Shown piece by piece: positions 24,464 through 36,526 of a DNA stretch of 64,000 nucleotides. Location of the stretch: positions 1-64,000 of the forward strand of contig NW_025064885.1 of assembly GCF_019112545.1 (NCBI RefSeq). The letters are read 5' to 3'. Made by a program: the position numbers and the translations under genes. The notes beneath the pieces were generated by a model. The model was given only the letters and a program-made list of their open reading frames with translations, was not told the origin of the DNA and made no database searches. This DNA is from Guyanagaster necrorhizus. Taxonomy: Eukaryota > Basidiomycota > Agaricomycetes > Agaricales > Physalacriaceae. Position 1 is the first letter of the stretch, and each line of letters starts with the position of its first letter.

Positions 24464-24802
24464 GTAGTTGACTTGAGGTAAAATGGTAGAATAAAGAATA
24501 GTTTGAGACTAGAGATATACAGCATTGACTATACTACTTATATACTGTTTATCCTTCTGATAAATATAGTGCTACTAATTGTAAGTGTCTGTGATATAAT
24601 GCTCATTGTTCTGAGGCATTGTGGTTATCCACAATAGGCTGATTGTCTTTATTATTAGAGCATTGTCTTGTGTTTCAGATCACTAATGGCTGTACTGATC
24701 AAAATGTCCCCATGAGCTTAGATGCTGATGTAGGCACTCTGACAAAGTATAAATAGGGGTTAATACTGTGAAAAAGACATAAAAGATGGAAAAATCATAA
24801 CA
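24464..24802 (-). repeat. E5 3' LTR, truncated
   Basis: Minus-strand LTR beginning TGTTATGAT at 24802 and recognisable down to 24464, where it stops against the E3 LTR. About 130 bases of the R/U5 end are absent compared with the 471-bp 5' LTR. Confidence 0.8.
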
Positions 24803-24835
24803 TTACCCTCTCCTTAAGACCATTGTTCTAATAGC

Positions 24836-27800
24836 TTAATTAAGGGATAATTCATAGTTGCATATGGCCATGTTCATGTCTATGAGTTTTTCATTAACCT
24901 ATTGGTTAGATTCTGGTCTGTAGCCCTTCTAGCTGATCAGATAATTAACTATTATTGTCATTCCACCCTCTTTCACCTTGACTTTTCAGAGTTTATAGTA
25001 TAGAATCTGATCAATTTCATAATGCTCCTTGTCATCAATCAGGTCTGGAGGTGAAGGTGGTGGGCATTCTTGATTAGGGAATGCCAGTGTGACATAGGAT
25101 GTTAAAAGTGTTTCATTAAAAACATTGTGAATCTTTCAAGTTGCTGGTAGGCATAATTTGTATATGGAGATGCTGACTTTAGCTAATATTGGAAATGGTT
25201 CCATTCACTTGTCAGTGAGTTTTCATTTAGAGTGTGGGAGATGAAGATTTGTGGTGTCTAGCCAGACCTTATTGTGATTTGAATATGTATAGATAGTGCA
25301 ATAGTGTTTGTCATAGTGTTTCTTTATTGTAATGGCAGCCCTTTTGAGAGCAATTTTGGTCTCATCATGGATCTTCATCATGGTTGTAGCAAAGTCTGTA
25401 GATGTGGGGATGGAGATTCAGTGTCATTCTGTCTGGGTGACATTGGGATGTTACCTATAATTAATGAAAAAAGAGGTCTTACCCATAGTAGAGTATACTT
25501 GGTTATTATGTTGGAAGGCTGCAAGAGCAAGCTATTCCACCCAGTCATCTTGGTGATAGTTAATGAAGAGGCAAAGGTATTTCTCCACTTCTTGGTTAGC
25601 TTGCTCTGTCTGTCCATTGGTTTGTGGGTGATAGGTGGTTGAAGTGTTTCACTTGATGTTGAGCAGGCAATATAGGTCATCCAGAAATTTGAAGACAAAT
25701 TAAGATCCTCTGTCTGAGATTATGACTTGAGGCATGCCATACTTGATGTACACCTTATCTCATAAGACCTTTGCCCATCTCTTAGAGGTGAGTTTCATTG
25801 AGCATGCAATTGGTATGATTGCTTTAGAAAATTGATCAACTATGATGAGGATAGCATTATAGCTGTTACAGTCTGATAACCTGGTGATTATATCTACTGA
25901 AATATGGGTCTATAGTGATAATGGAACCTCATTTGGGTGGAGTGGTGCTGATCAGAGTTGGGTAGAGGATTTGCCATATTGGCAAGTCTCACATGCTTTA
26001 ACATATTGTTTGATGTCTTGACCCATCTTGGGCTACCAGTATTCCTGCAAGATGAGTTCCTTTGTCTTGGCAATGTCAGTGTCCAGCTGTTGCATGGTCA
26101 TGACAGGTGGTGATGATTTTGCCCTTTAGTGCTTGATCTCTTGGGATGTAGATTCATCTATTATAACAGATCATCCCACCTTCTTTTGTTATTTCTCATT
26201 TGTGATTGAGTGATGGAGCCACTTGTTAGTCTCATTTATGGTTATCCCAAGTTGCACTTTTAATGTGCTTGTGGACCTCCTCCTCAGTCAGCATTATCAT
26301 TGCTCAGAAATGTTCTGGCTTTAGTAATATCACTCCTTCATTGTCATGCCCTTCTTGATCATGGTCAGCCCATCTGCTGAGAAGGTCAGCCTTTTTGTTT
26401 GTGGTTCCAGCTTTGTGGTGCAGGGTGTACTAGCATTGACTGAGTTCCATCACCTATTAGACTTGTCTCCAGTTCAGTTTCTGTGGTTGTTGGAAATAGC
26501 ATAGATTTTGATGGTCAGTCCAGATTTCAAATACCTCATTGGCCCTGATTAAATAGTGTCACCATTCTTCCAGTGCCAACATTATAGCAAGCAATTCCTT
26601 ATCATAGATTTCATAATTTCATTCAGTCACTGTGAATGCTTTTGATAGAAATGCAATGGGGCACTATTTCCCATCTTGTTCTTGAAACAAGATGGCACCA
26701 ATGGCTCTCTCACTCAAATCAGCCTCAACTTGGAATCTCTCTTTCTGTGTTGGGATGGCAAGGATGACATTCTCAGCCAGTCACCTTTTAAGATCATTGA
26801 ATGCAAGTTGTTGAGAGAGTCCTCATGTCTAGAGGGCATTCCCTGTGAGTTGTGTCATCAGTTGGACCACCTTGCTGTAGTCCCAAATGAAGCATTGATA
26901 GAAATTTGTAAATCCTAGGAACAACTGGAGTTTCTTTTTTTTGGTAGGCTCAGACCATTCAGTGATGCCAGCAACTTTGATGGGATCCATCTGTATGCTT
27001 TCTTTGCTAATGATCACCCTGAGGTATTTGGTTTTGAGTACTTCAAATTCACACTTCTCTGCTTTGAGAAATAATTTATACTTCTTCATTAGGGCTAGCA
27101 TTTATTATATAAGCCATTGGTGCTCCTTCTTAGTCCTTGACATGATCAGAATGTCATCAAGGTAAATGGTAACCTTCTCTGTGGAGATGAGGTCCTTGAA
27201 GATGTCATTCATCATCCACTGGAATGTGGCAGGAGAGTTGGTGAGTCTGAAGAATATGACAGTCAGCTCAAACAGCCTTCAATTGGTACAGAATGCTGCC
27301 TTCCACTCATCACCCTCTTTGATTCTGATATTGTTATACCCTCATCATACATCAAACTTGGTGTAATATTTTGCCTCTCAGAGTTTATCTATTAATTCTA
27401 AAATTAATGGAAGTGAGTAGTGATTTTTGATTGTCATTTCATTAAGCTTGTGATAGTCTCAGACTGATCAAAGCTTATCATCCTTCTTTTTGATGAAAAA
27501 GAATGGTGATGCCATAGGGAATTTTGATGATCAAATCCTTCCACTAGACAGATTTTCATCCAGAAACTTATCAAGTTTTTGTTGCTCATTGTTTTCAAAG
27601 AGGTAAGTCTTGCAATTGAGATTTGCATTAGCATTTGGGATTAGCTCAATTGCATGATCTCACAGTTTGGGGTCAGAGAGCTCATCAAAGCTCTCCTTCT
27701 TGAATAAGTCTTTGAAGTCTTGTGCTCACTCAGGCACCATCTCCTTGAATATTTTTTCTTGCTTCTGTTCATTGACCCTGGCCACAAGGTTGTTAGCATG

Positions 27801-28727
27801 ATGTACAGCTTGGATGTGTATTTCTTGCTGCAGGTTGATGGCAAGGATGGTCTTGCCATCTTCTATTTTCTTGTTTCAGTGGTCTTCAGGATCTTCATCT
27901 GATAGTTCAAAGGAGATTTTTTGGCATTTACACTGGGCAAAGATAATTTTTCTGATCTTCTAATTAATAAGAAGATTATGTTGGATCAGCTAATCATATC
28001 CAAGGAACACCTTTTTAGTTTCTAGATTCATGACTGCTAGATCGATATGATCACTGATGGTGAGTTGTAATTCAATGAATTCAATAATTGAGCCAGCTTG
28101 GTTTTTTGTGCCATCTGCATTGTATACCAGAATGAGTGCAGCAGTTGCCCTAGTTGGGATTTGGTGCTTGTTAATAAAAGCCTGATTGATGGAGCTACTG
28201 ATGCAGCTGCTGTTAACTAATATGATTACTGCATAGATCAACCATGAGGTAAGTGTCTTGATTTGTGCTTTTGCCAGTAAGTCCTGCCCTGAAGTTTTTG
28301 AGCATCAGATGAACTTCTTTGCTCCTTGAAGCTTGTTCAGCTATTTCAGGGCCTGACAATGTTCTGCCTTCTTGATCCCTTTGACTATTTTATCAACTAC
28401 TTCCTTGACTCAGATTTTATAGATCTAATTTTATAACATGGCTTTCATCACTTCTTCAGTTTTAGCATCTTTAATGGCATGCCAAGTCCATTCAGTTCCA
28501 AATAGTTGCAGCCAACTGTTGGGGCTCTCTGCATCTATTTGGCCCTTGAGCACTTGAGTTTTTCCTTCTTTTTGTGATTCATTGGTGTTTAAGATAGATG
28601 GTTAGGGTATATTTGAATGCATATGTAAAGTTTGCATAGGAGTAACTACAGAGGTCCTATCAGTCTAGCCAGCAGCTGATAATTGCACACTATAAAGTCC
28701 TTTGGCCAGTCCAGTGAAATCACTCAC
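24836..28727 (-). pseudogene. pol: E5 Pol, full length, broken
   Basis: Read leftwards: protease (near 28200, with the active-site region decayed to NSSCISSSINQAF), RT with intact YLDD (near 27165), RNase H (near 26600), integrase (near 25300-26100) and chromodomain (near 24900). The final stop TAA is at 24836-24838. Starts in the -1 frame at the gag stop. Many stops. Retaining YLDD while others lost it fits a silent CpG change (gat-gac). Confidence 0.78.
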
Positions 28728-31700
28728 TGGCCAGCCTTGTCTTTTACTTCCTCGATTTTGGTCTCTGTGTCAAGTCCTTCTTCTTTCTGTAGCTTGGTGA
28801 TCTGGACCCAAATGTCTTTATGAGTTTATTTCTTCTTTAGGCAATCTTTAGCCATATAGCCTTTCTGTCCACAGTTGAAACACTTTTCTTCTTTCTTCAT
28901 CCTGTCAATATCTATAGGCTTCTCTGCTTCTGTATATGTTGTTTCAGTTCTGGTCTTCTGCATGCCATATGTGGAGGCCATCAAGGATCCCAATGATTTC
29001 TCAGCAGTTGTCTCCAATGATTTGGAGTTATTCAGAGTTAGTGGTGTTGACTTCTTTGAATAGTCTTGCAGTGTTGATTGTTCCACTTTCTGCCTTTGTT
29101 GCTTCTTGTACATCTCGATGATCTGCTTCTTCCACTCATCATATCCTACCAGCATCAGAGCTTTGATGCCAATTGCTGAGATCATCATGACATATGAGGA
29201 GGAGATCCCTCTTTTAAAAGCTTTAACCATCTGTCTGTCATTAGTCATATTATTCTGAATACCAGCAAGCTTTATGAGTCATTCCAACTCATCAAAGTAG
29301 TCTGTAGCCACTCTATTGCTCATCTTGTAATCTTTGATCTTTTGTTTGTGCACCTCCTGCACTGCTGAGTCAATGAATTTATCATGCAATATTTGTTTAA
29401 AGACCAGCCACAAGAGATATCAGTAGTGTTCTCAGATGGTCAATCAGAAGTTTGGAGAAATCAGAATCCACCAGGTTTTTGCCTTTTCCTCTAGGTATGA
29501 GGTGGCAAAGATGACCTTGTTTATGTCTGTTCTGAGATACCCAATGTACACCTCAAAATATTGTTCACAATTGACCAGAAAGTGATCAATATTGTCCAAA
29601 GTCTCTTTGAACAGTTGAGGCTTGCAGAGTAAGTTGGGTCAGCACTATAACACTGCTGTATTTTCAGGGAGTGTGTCTATGGGGTTGGGTCAGTCTGAGA
29701 ATAGTGGTTGGTGCCATTCATTGAGGGAGTGCAGAAAAGAGTGAAGCAAATTGTTGTCTACTATAAGGCTTTCTTGTGAAATAGCTTTTTTTCAGACAAT
29801 GACCTTATCTTGCATAGTGAATCCTAGTGGAACCACTTCTGGATTGTCCCAAATGGGTTCCTTTCCAGTGCCACTTCCAGTGGCTTCATCAGGTGGGAGT
29901 TGAGCTCTCAGGATCTGGCTTCCTTTGCTGGTCCAAGAATTTTAGTATGAGGTTGGTGGTCCTATCAGCTGGACTCAGGATTGGGATAGTCGAGTCACCA
30001 TGGATTGGAAGGACAATGCAGAGTATAAAAAGATGCTTCAGATTGATGGTGCCATGTATATGGCTCATTTCAGGGTAACCAGGGGCATCCACAGCATTGG
30101 TCAGACTAAGAGTGGTGGCTGATACTCAGATGGTATACTGACCAGATCCTCAGAATGATTCTTATTATATTGTTAGACAGCATATCTTATTGCTGTGTGT
30201 CTTAGCACTTCTGTTTGTTCATTAGTTTTCAAATGTAAATATAATTATTCAGTTTGTGATGCCAGCTATTTGGTGTCGTGCTATAAGAAATTCACCCCTC
30301 TTTGATACAACTCCTGATACTTTTGTACCCTTGTATATTATATCTCTTCCTCTAATGCTTCTTCATCTGTGTTTTCATTCAATCCATACATGAGCTCTCC
30401 TCCTGCTCAGAGTGGTCCACTACTTTCAGTTTCCTCTCCCCTCTCAGGCTCATTGCCCTCCTCATCCTTGAAGAAGAAAGCAGTGGGCAAGCCATAAAAA
30501 CTCTCCACACCCTCTTGCTGTCATATTGTCATTTTGCTGTTCTGGCTGGGCACTTGGTCCAGCAGCAGGGGTGGAGAAGTCTGAGATGTTGAGGTAGGTG
30601 GAAGTGGGCTGACTTCTGATATTAGATTTATACCTGTTCCCTCCTGTCACTTGTGCTGCCTCCACTCACTCACAATAGAGACAGACATTTTATCAGTACT
30701 CTCAGTGATCAATGAGCTGCCTGACCATCTGACTTCTGAGAAAATCTTGGAGAGCATGAGCAGAGATGTAAGCATTCCCAGGTACTTGAAGTCTGTAGTG
30801 TCTGAGGATGGACTCATCATCCTCAAATGTCATATCTGTGCTGGAAGTTCTTCAGGGAGAGGAATATTGCAGGGTTGGGACATGGGTGAGGGTGCTATCT
30901 CAGACCTCCTCTTGGTCACACCTCTGGGTTTCATCAGCTGTAAGAGTTTCTGTGTCAACCCAATGTTCAGGAGCCCAGGAGTCTGAGCTGGCAGTGCTGG
31001 GTTCCCTAAAGACAGGAGTTGAGAGGAATCAGTCAGCTCATACTGGTGCAAGTACAGATGTGACCTCTGGTTGGAGCCTGTACTAGTTCAAGATATTGGC
31101 CCTTTCCAATTAGGTCCTTTCCACCTCTCATTGCTGCTCTCTATGCTGTCAGTCATACTTGGTGGCTTCTCTCCTCTCTCTTCCCCTGGCAATGAGGCAC
31201 TCCTCAAGCTTGCTTTATGGAGGCTGAGGGAGGTTCCTTTGTCTTTGCTCCTCTTATCAGAGGGTGGCATTATAGTCAAAAGGGACATTAAGATCTCATA
31301 TAGAAAAGAGATGGTGGATAATTTCATTTCTGTTTTCTCAGGCTTGCCACTCCTTCCTAAGTCAGACTGAGGATGACCTTCCCAGCCTGATACTGGTCTC
31401 AGCAGAGAGGAGAGAGGAGATGCCATGAGACTGGCTGTGAGATGGCATTGGTCAGAGTCCTGAAGCCATCTGAGCAGCATCAAGAGAATCTCTAGCATGG
31501 TCAGCAATCTTGTGGATTTAAGAGATGGAGGTAAGACTAGAGAGGAGAGGCTGCTGATTGATGTCCTCCAAGAGGGGTGAGATCCAAGGGTTTCAGAGTC
31601 CTGTGATGCTAAGGTCACCTGATCTGGGTCAGGGGAGGTATTTGTGTCTTTCTTCTTCTTGATTGCTCCCCTGATATGTTCTGCTAGACCTAGCTTGCAG

Positions 31701-31753
31701 TATGGATCTTGTTGGAGACTGGTAGATTGTTCATCTAGATTCAGGGATGTCAT
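28724..31753 (-). pseudogene. gag: E5 Gag with long N-terminal extension
   Basis: Gag frame from ATG 31753 (MTSLNLDEQST) to TGA 28724-28726; start, a 221-codon open block and the zinc-knuckle block 29248-28826 are all in the same frame. The CCHC motif CFNCGQKGYMAKDC is near 28880. Extension has a Ser/Leu/Lys-rich region. Stops are scattered through the middle. Confidence 0.78.
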
Positions 31754-31961
31754 AGAGAGATAGATCTGAGATTATGTTTCAGAGAATGCAATGGATGTTT
31801 TGAAATTCATTGTAGTGTCTAATAGCTCAAGCAGTGATTGAATGGTGTCTCCAGCACAGCTGGATGATCACCAATAATTCTAGGAGGGTAATGATGATAG
31901 AAGAGAGAAGTTCAAAGAACTCTTGGTCAAAGTTTGTGTCTGATGAATTGATAGAGGGCAT
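30666..31961 (-). pseudogene. E5 ORF1, overlapping membrane-helix protein
   Basis: First ATG at 31961, 208 bases before the gag ATG. A frame-compatible stop TGA at 30666-30668 lies at the position homologous to the E2 and E7 stops, giving 432 codons. The C-terminal block VPGNAYISAHALQDFLRS corresponds to VPDNAHVSDRALQRFLGS in E9. Internal stops are present. Overlaps gag by about 1.1 kb in the other frame. Confidence 0.6.
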
Positions 31962-32018
31962 TCAGTTTCTTCCACACTATAGTGCATGAGGAAAGAGAAG
32001 AGAAAGCTTCAAGCTAAT

Positions 32019-32489
32019 TGTTAAGCCCAAGTGTCATGTGAATAGCTACATATGATAAACAGCCTAGTCTCCTTGCACTTTGGGAGATCAGCTGAGTTTA
32101 CTGATGTATAGACTGATCAGTGTGTCACAAAGCCAAGTGAATCAGCTCAAGACTAGAATAGTGTGTATAAACTTTAGCTTGAAGCTGAGAATTGCCAGCA
32201 AGAACAAGCCTGCTTAAATACTGTACATGTCCTAGATATTAATACTACTGCCAATTGTGCATTACTGTATCCTTTGTGCCTATTGTCCTTAGGCATTGTT
32301 ACTGTATATAAAAGGTTGATTATGTATTGTCAGGTAACACTGTTGTATTGAAAGACAATGATCAACTTGGCCTAGTTATGATAACTAAGCTTTTGTCTTA
32401 TAGTCCTAAGCACTGGATTAGATGCTCTGACTAAGTGTAAATAGGGGTTAATCATAGGAAAGGAATAAAAAAGAGGAAAAATCATAACA
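32019..32489 (-). repeat. E5 5' LTR (471 bp)
   Basis: TGTTATGAT (minus strand, 32489) to TTAACA. Presumed RNA start AGCTTCAAGCTAA near 32180; the adjacent primer site TTAGCTTGAAGCT is its exact complement. Confidence 0.87.
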
Positions 32490-32608
32490 ATTACCATTGC
32501 TTGAAAGTGTTTCAGTTTGAGTAGTACCACTCTCTCATTATCCTTCTCTCCCTGGTTATAATCAGCTCTGTGACTAAGCAGATCTGTCTTCTTGTTGGCT
32601 GAGCTGGC
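32490..32608 (-). pseudogene. pol: E6 Pol fragment (RNase H C-terminal end)
   Basis: 119 bases between E5 and E7, in minus sense encoding SSANKKTDLLSHRADYNQ and VVLLKLKHFQAMV, the end of RNase H. After removing E7 and one target copy it joins base-perfectly in frame to 58058 (TLHHKA-SSANKK). E5 lies where the integrase should follow. Confidence 0.8.
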
Positions 32609-33077
32609 TGTTATGATTTTTCCTTTATTCTATCTCTTTTCTATAATTAACTCTTATTTATGCTTAGTCAGAGTGCTAAGATGAGCACTTAGGACTATGA
32701 GACAAGACTTAGTCATCATGACTAGCTGAGTTGGTCATTATCTTTCAATGCAATAGTGTTGTCTGACAACACACAATTGATCTTTTATATACAGTAGTGA
32801 TGCCTAAGGACAATAGGCACAAAGGACATGACAATGCACAATAGGTAGTAGTATTAATAGTTATGACTTGTACAGTATTTAAGAAGGCTTGCTCTCACTG
32901 GTAATCTTCAGCTTCAAGCTAAAGTTTATCTTCACACCATTCTATACTCAAGCCAATTCTAAAGGCCTTGTAACACACTGATCAGATTATGCATCAGTGA
33001 ACTCAGTCAACTGCTCAAAGTGCAAGGCAGCTTCTGTTTATCATGTGTTTCTGTTCATATGACACTTGGATCTAACA
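32609..33077 (+). repeat. E7 5' LTR (469 bp)
   Basis: TGTTATG...CTAACA. TATTTAAG box, then 34 bases from its first T to AGCTTCAAGCTAA (near 32920). The primer site right after the LTR, TTAGCTTGAAGCT (33079-33091), is its exact complement. Confidence 0.92.
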
Positions 33078-33134
33078 ATTAGCTTGAAGCTTCTTCTTCT
33101 CTTTTCTCACACACTATAGTATGGAGGAAACCAA

Positions 33135-34481
33135 ATACTCTCTATCAACACAGCAGATCTGAACTTTGACTGAGAGTTCTTCAAACTCCTCACTTCCATC
33201 ATCAGAACACTGTTAGGACTATTGGTGATCATTCAGCTATGCTAGGGATGCCAATCAATCACTGCATGGGCCATCAGATATTATAATAAATTTCAGCACA
33301 TCTGACACATCTTACAAAATATAACCCCTGACCTCTCTCTCTATAACATCCCAGAATTCTGATGAATATTCCACCAGCCCCTGATAAGCCTCTTACCTGA
33401 AGCCAGGCCTAGCAGCTTAAATCAAAGAGACATTCAAGAAGAAAGACACAGATATCCTCCTCAACCAAACAGCAGAAACAGTAACATTGGCCTTACAGGA
33501 TTCCAAAACTCCTGGGTATAACCTTCTGTCCCTGACTATGAGGATGAGGAACTTCCAGCAGACTTCTTTTAGCAGTCTCTCTCCTCTGACCATTTCAGCA
33601 TCTCTCAAATCCATGGGGTTGCTAACCCTGCCCAAGATTCTCTTGATACCATTTAGATGGGTTTGAGATTCTGCCATACATCACCTAAAAGCCAGCCTCA
33701 CAGCACTCCCACCTTAGTCCACCACTCAGCTGGAACTAGCATCAGGCTGAGGCAGGCACTCTCAGACTGACTTGATGATGAGCAACAGGCCTGAGAAAAT
33801 TAAAACAAAATTATCCACCAACTATTCTCTGCATGGGACCTCAACATCCCCTTCAATTATGATGAAGTCCTCTGACAGAAGGAGCAAAGATAGCACAATG
33901 CCCCTCTAATAGCCTGTAGCAAGCTTGAGAAGCATATTATTAACAGAAGAAGGGCAAGAGATGAAGCTGCCAAGTATGATCAGCAGCATCAGGAGCAGCA
34001 TCAGGATATTGAGAGGAGGTGACTGGAAAGGGCCAATGCCTCCAACTGGTATAGACTTCATCCAGAGGTTGCATCAGTATTTACACCAGTATGAGCTGAT
34101 TGCTCTCTCTCAACTCCAGTATTCAGAGAGCTCAGCACAACTGAATCTGACCCCTAGGCCTCAGAGTATTGGGCCAATGCAGAAATTCTCACAGCTGATG
34201 AAGCCTGAGTCAGAGATGATGGAATCTCTTCTCCAGCTCAGGATAATATTATAAGATCCACCCCACACCCCCCAACTCTCCAGTATCCCCCTCTCAGGTG
34301 AACCTTCAGTGCAGACACCATGTTCGAGAATAATAAGTCCATCCTCAGACACTATGGACTTTGAGTATCTGACAATGCCCACATCTCTGCCTACACCCTC
34401 TGAGAGTTTCTCAGGAGTTGAGTGGTTGGGCAGTTCCTTAACAACAGGTACCAATGAAATGTCCATCTCTATCATGAGTGA
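33135..34481 (+). pseudogene. E7 ORF1, start ATG decayed to ATA
   Basis: The start equivalent reads ATA (33135-33137). Reading from there, the stop TGA 34479-34481 (after NVHLY-E) is in the same frame, giving 449 codons, close to E1 (444) and E9 (443). C-terminal block HISAYTL-EFLRS near 34382 matches E2 and E5. Several internal stops. Overlaps gag from 33343. Confidence 0.6.
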
Positions 34482-35972
34482 GTGATAGTAGCACATGCAG
34501 CAGAAAGAAATAGGTATGACTCCAATATTAGAAGTCAGCCCACCTCCACCCACCTCAATGCCTTGAACTTTTCAGGCCCCACTGCTGGACCTAGTACCCA
34601 GCTAGAGCAGTGGGTCAATGAAGACAGTATGACCACTAGAAGATGAGGAGAGTTTCTATGACCTGCCTGCTGCTTCTCTCCTCAAGAAAGAGGAAGAGGA
34701 CAATGAGCCTGAGGGGGGTGAGGAAACTGAGAGCAGCAGGCCACCCTATACTGGCAGGAAGCTTGCCTATTACCTTAAAGAGGACATGGATAAAAAAGCT
34801 TTAGAAGAGGAAATACAGAGAGCAAGGACAGAGGAGTACCAAAAGCTATATGAAAGAGGGATAACATTTTTATGGTGTGATAATAACTGGTTGTTGTCAC
34901 AGATGGAACAATTATATCTTCATTCAGAATCTAATGAATGAACAGAAGTACTGAAGCATGCAGTGACAGACTATGCTGTCTAGTAGTACAACAGAAACCA
35001 CTCTGAGGATCTGGTCAATCGACCACTGGCATATCAGATGCTGAAAAAGATCCAACCAATGCTATGGACCCCACCAGTCATGCTGCAAAGAGCCATATAC
35101 ATGGCTCTGTCTATTCACAGCACATTTTCATACTCCACTCCTTTCTCCCAATCTATGGCAACTTGGCTATCTTGAATCTGACCTCCATTGACAGGGCCAC
35201 TGAATTCATACTGAAATCTCTGGATGGGCTAAGAAAGTCACATATTAAGGGCTCAGCCTCTGTCTGATAAAGTCTCCAAGAGTGGCATCAGGAAAGAACT
35301 GATCAGAGATGACTCCAAAGCAGTACAGTTAGACTTTACTATGAAAGACAGTGTAATTATTCAAAAGGAAGCAGCCCTGCAAGAAAGTCCTGTCACAGAT
35401 GACAACTCACTCTACTCATTCCCAAGAGTGCTAGATGAGTGGTGATGACCCTTATTTTCAGACTGGCCTAACCTGATGGGTGCACTACCAAAGAATACTG
35501 CAGTACTGCAATACAAGCTCAACTTGCTATGCAAACTCCATCTCTTTAAGGGGGCATCTGATAATATCAACTGATTTCTAGTGGATTGTGAACAATATTT
35601 TGAGGTATACATTAGATACCTCAGGACAGACATGAATAAAGTCATGTTTTCCACCTTGTACCTGAAGGAAAAAGCTAAAACATAGTGGATCCTCATTTCT
35701 CTAAGCTTCTAATCATCCACCTGGGAATACTACTGGTACTCCTCATAGCCAGTCTTTAAACAAATGCTTCACAACAAATTCATTGATCTAATAGTGCAAG
35801 AAGTGCATAAGCAGAAGGTCAAGGATTACAAAATGAGTGACAAGACAGCTATGGACTACTTTGACAAGCTGGAGTGACTTGTGAAGCTTGCTGGCATTCA
35901 GAATGATACAGCAAATAATGGATGAATGGTTGAGGCCCTCAAAAGAGGAGTCTCCTCCTCATACATCATAAT
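33343..35972 (+). pseudogene. gag: E7 Gag part 1 (extension and capsid region)
   Basis: The gag start equivalent is ATA (33343-33345), 208 bases after the ORF1 start. Extension remnants include a 109-codon open block from 33925. The EYQKLYERGITFLW block is near 34830, the linker (QLDFTMKDSVII) near 35330 and the capsid region LFKGASDNIN-FLVDCEQYF near 35540. Interrupted by E8 at 35972; part 2 continues at 45096 in the same frame. Confidence 0.75.
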
Positions 35973-36493
35973 TGTTAAGCCTAAATTCCATATGACTAAT
36001 AGCATGTGATAAACTAATAGAATCTCACACTTTGGGTTGACTATTAGAGTTCACTAATGTGCTATCAGAGTTGTGTGATCAAGGTGGTTGCAAGTTGCTC
36101 AAGAGTAGATGGTGAAGAATAAACTTTAGCTCAAAGTTGGAGTTACTACAGCAAAAGCTACACTACTTAAATACTAAATTCTTATCATTCTAAGAATATA
36201 ACTACCTAATTGTCTTTGCTATTCTGTACTGCTCTTTGTCCTCCATAGCTAAGATGCTTATAAAAAGTATTATTCTGCTGTTGTGCTGTTACTGCTGCAC
36301 AAAGATAAGAGAGGCTTCTCTGTCTTTGTGCTGTTGCACAACTTCACAGCAGTGACCAGAATTGGGGTGGTGCTGATGACTAAGCATTTCCACAATCCTA
36401 AGCACCAGGTCTAGGTGCCCTGACTAAGCAGAAATAAGGGTCAATCCCAAATAAATCAGAGAAAAGAAAAAGAAATAAGAAAAAATTGTAATA
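35973..36493 (-). repeat. E8 3' LTR (521 bp)
   Basis: Minus-strand LTR; its start has decayed to TATTAC at 36493 and it ends TTAACA at 35973. Followed on the minus-strand upstream side by purine tract AAGAAGGGGGTAA. Confidence 0.88.
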
Positions 36494-36526
36494 TTACCCC
36501 CTTCTTAAGACTATTGTCCCAATGGC

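Larger units (their letters stand above)
24464..32489 (-). mobile_element. E5: chromovirus with truncated 3' LTR
   Basis: Minus-strand element: partial 3' LTR 24464-24802, pol, gag, ORF1 and complete 5' LTR 32019-32489. Its right end abuts RNase H sequence of E6, into which it is inserted (possible target copy 32490-32494, attac; partner lost to the left). The U5 end of the 3' LTR is missing where E3 ends. Old copy with stops throughout. Confidence 0.85.
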
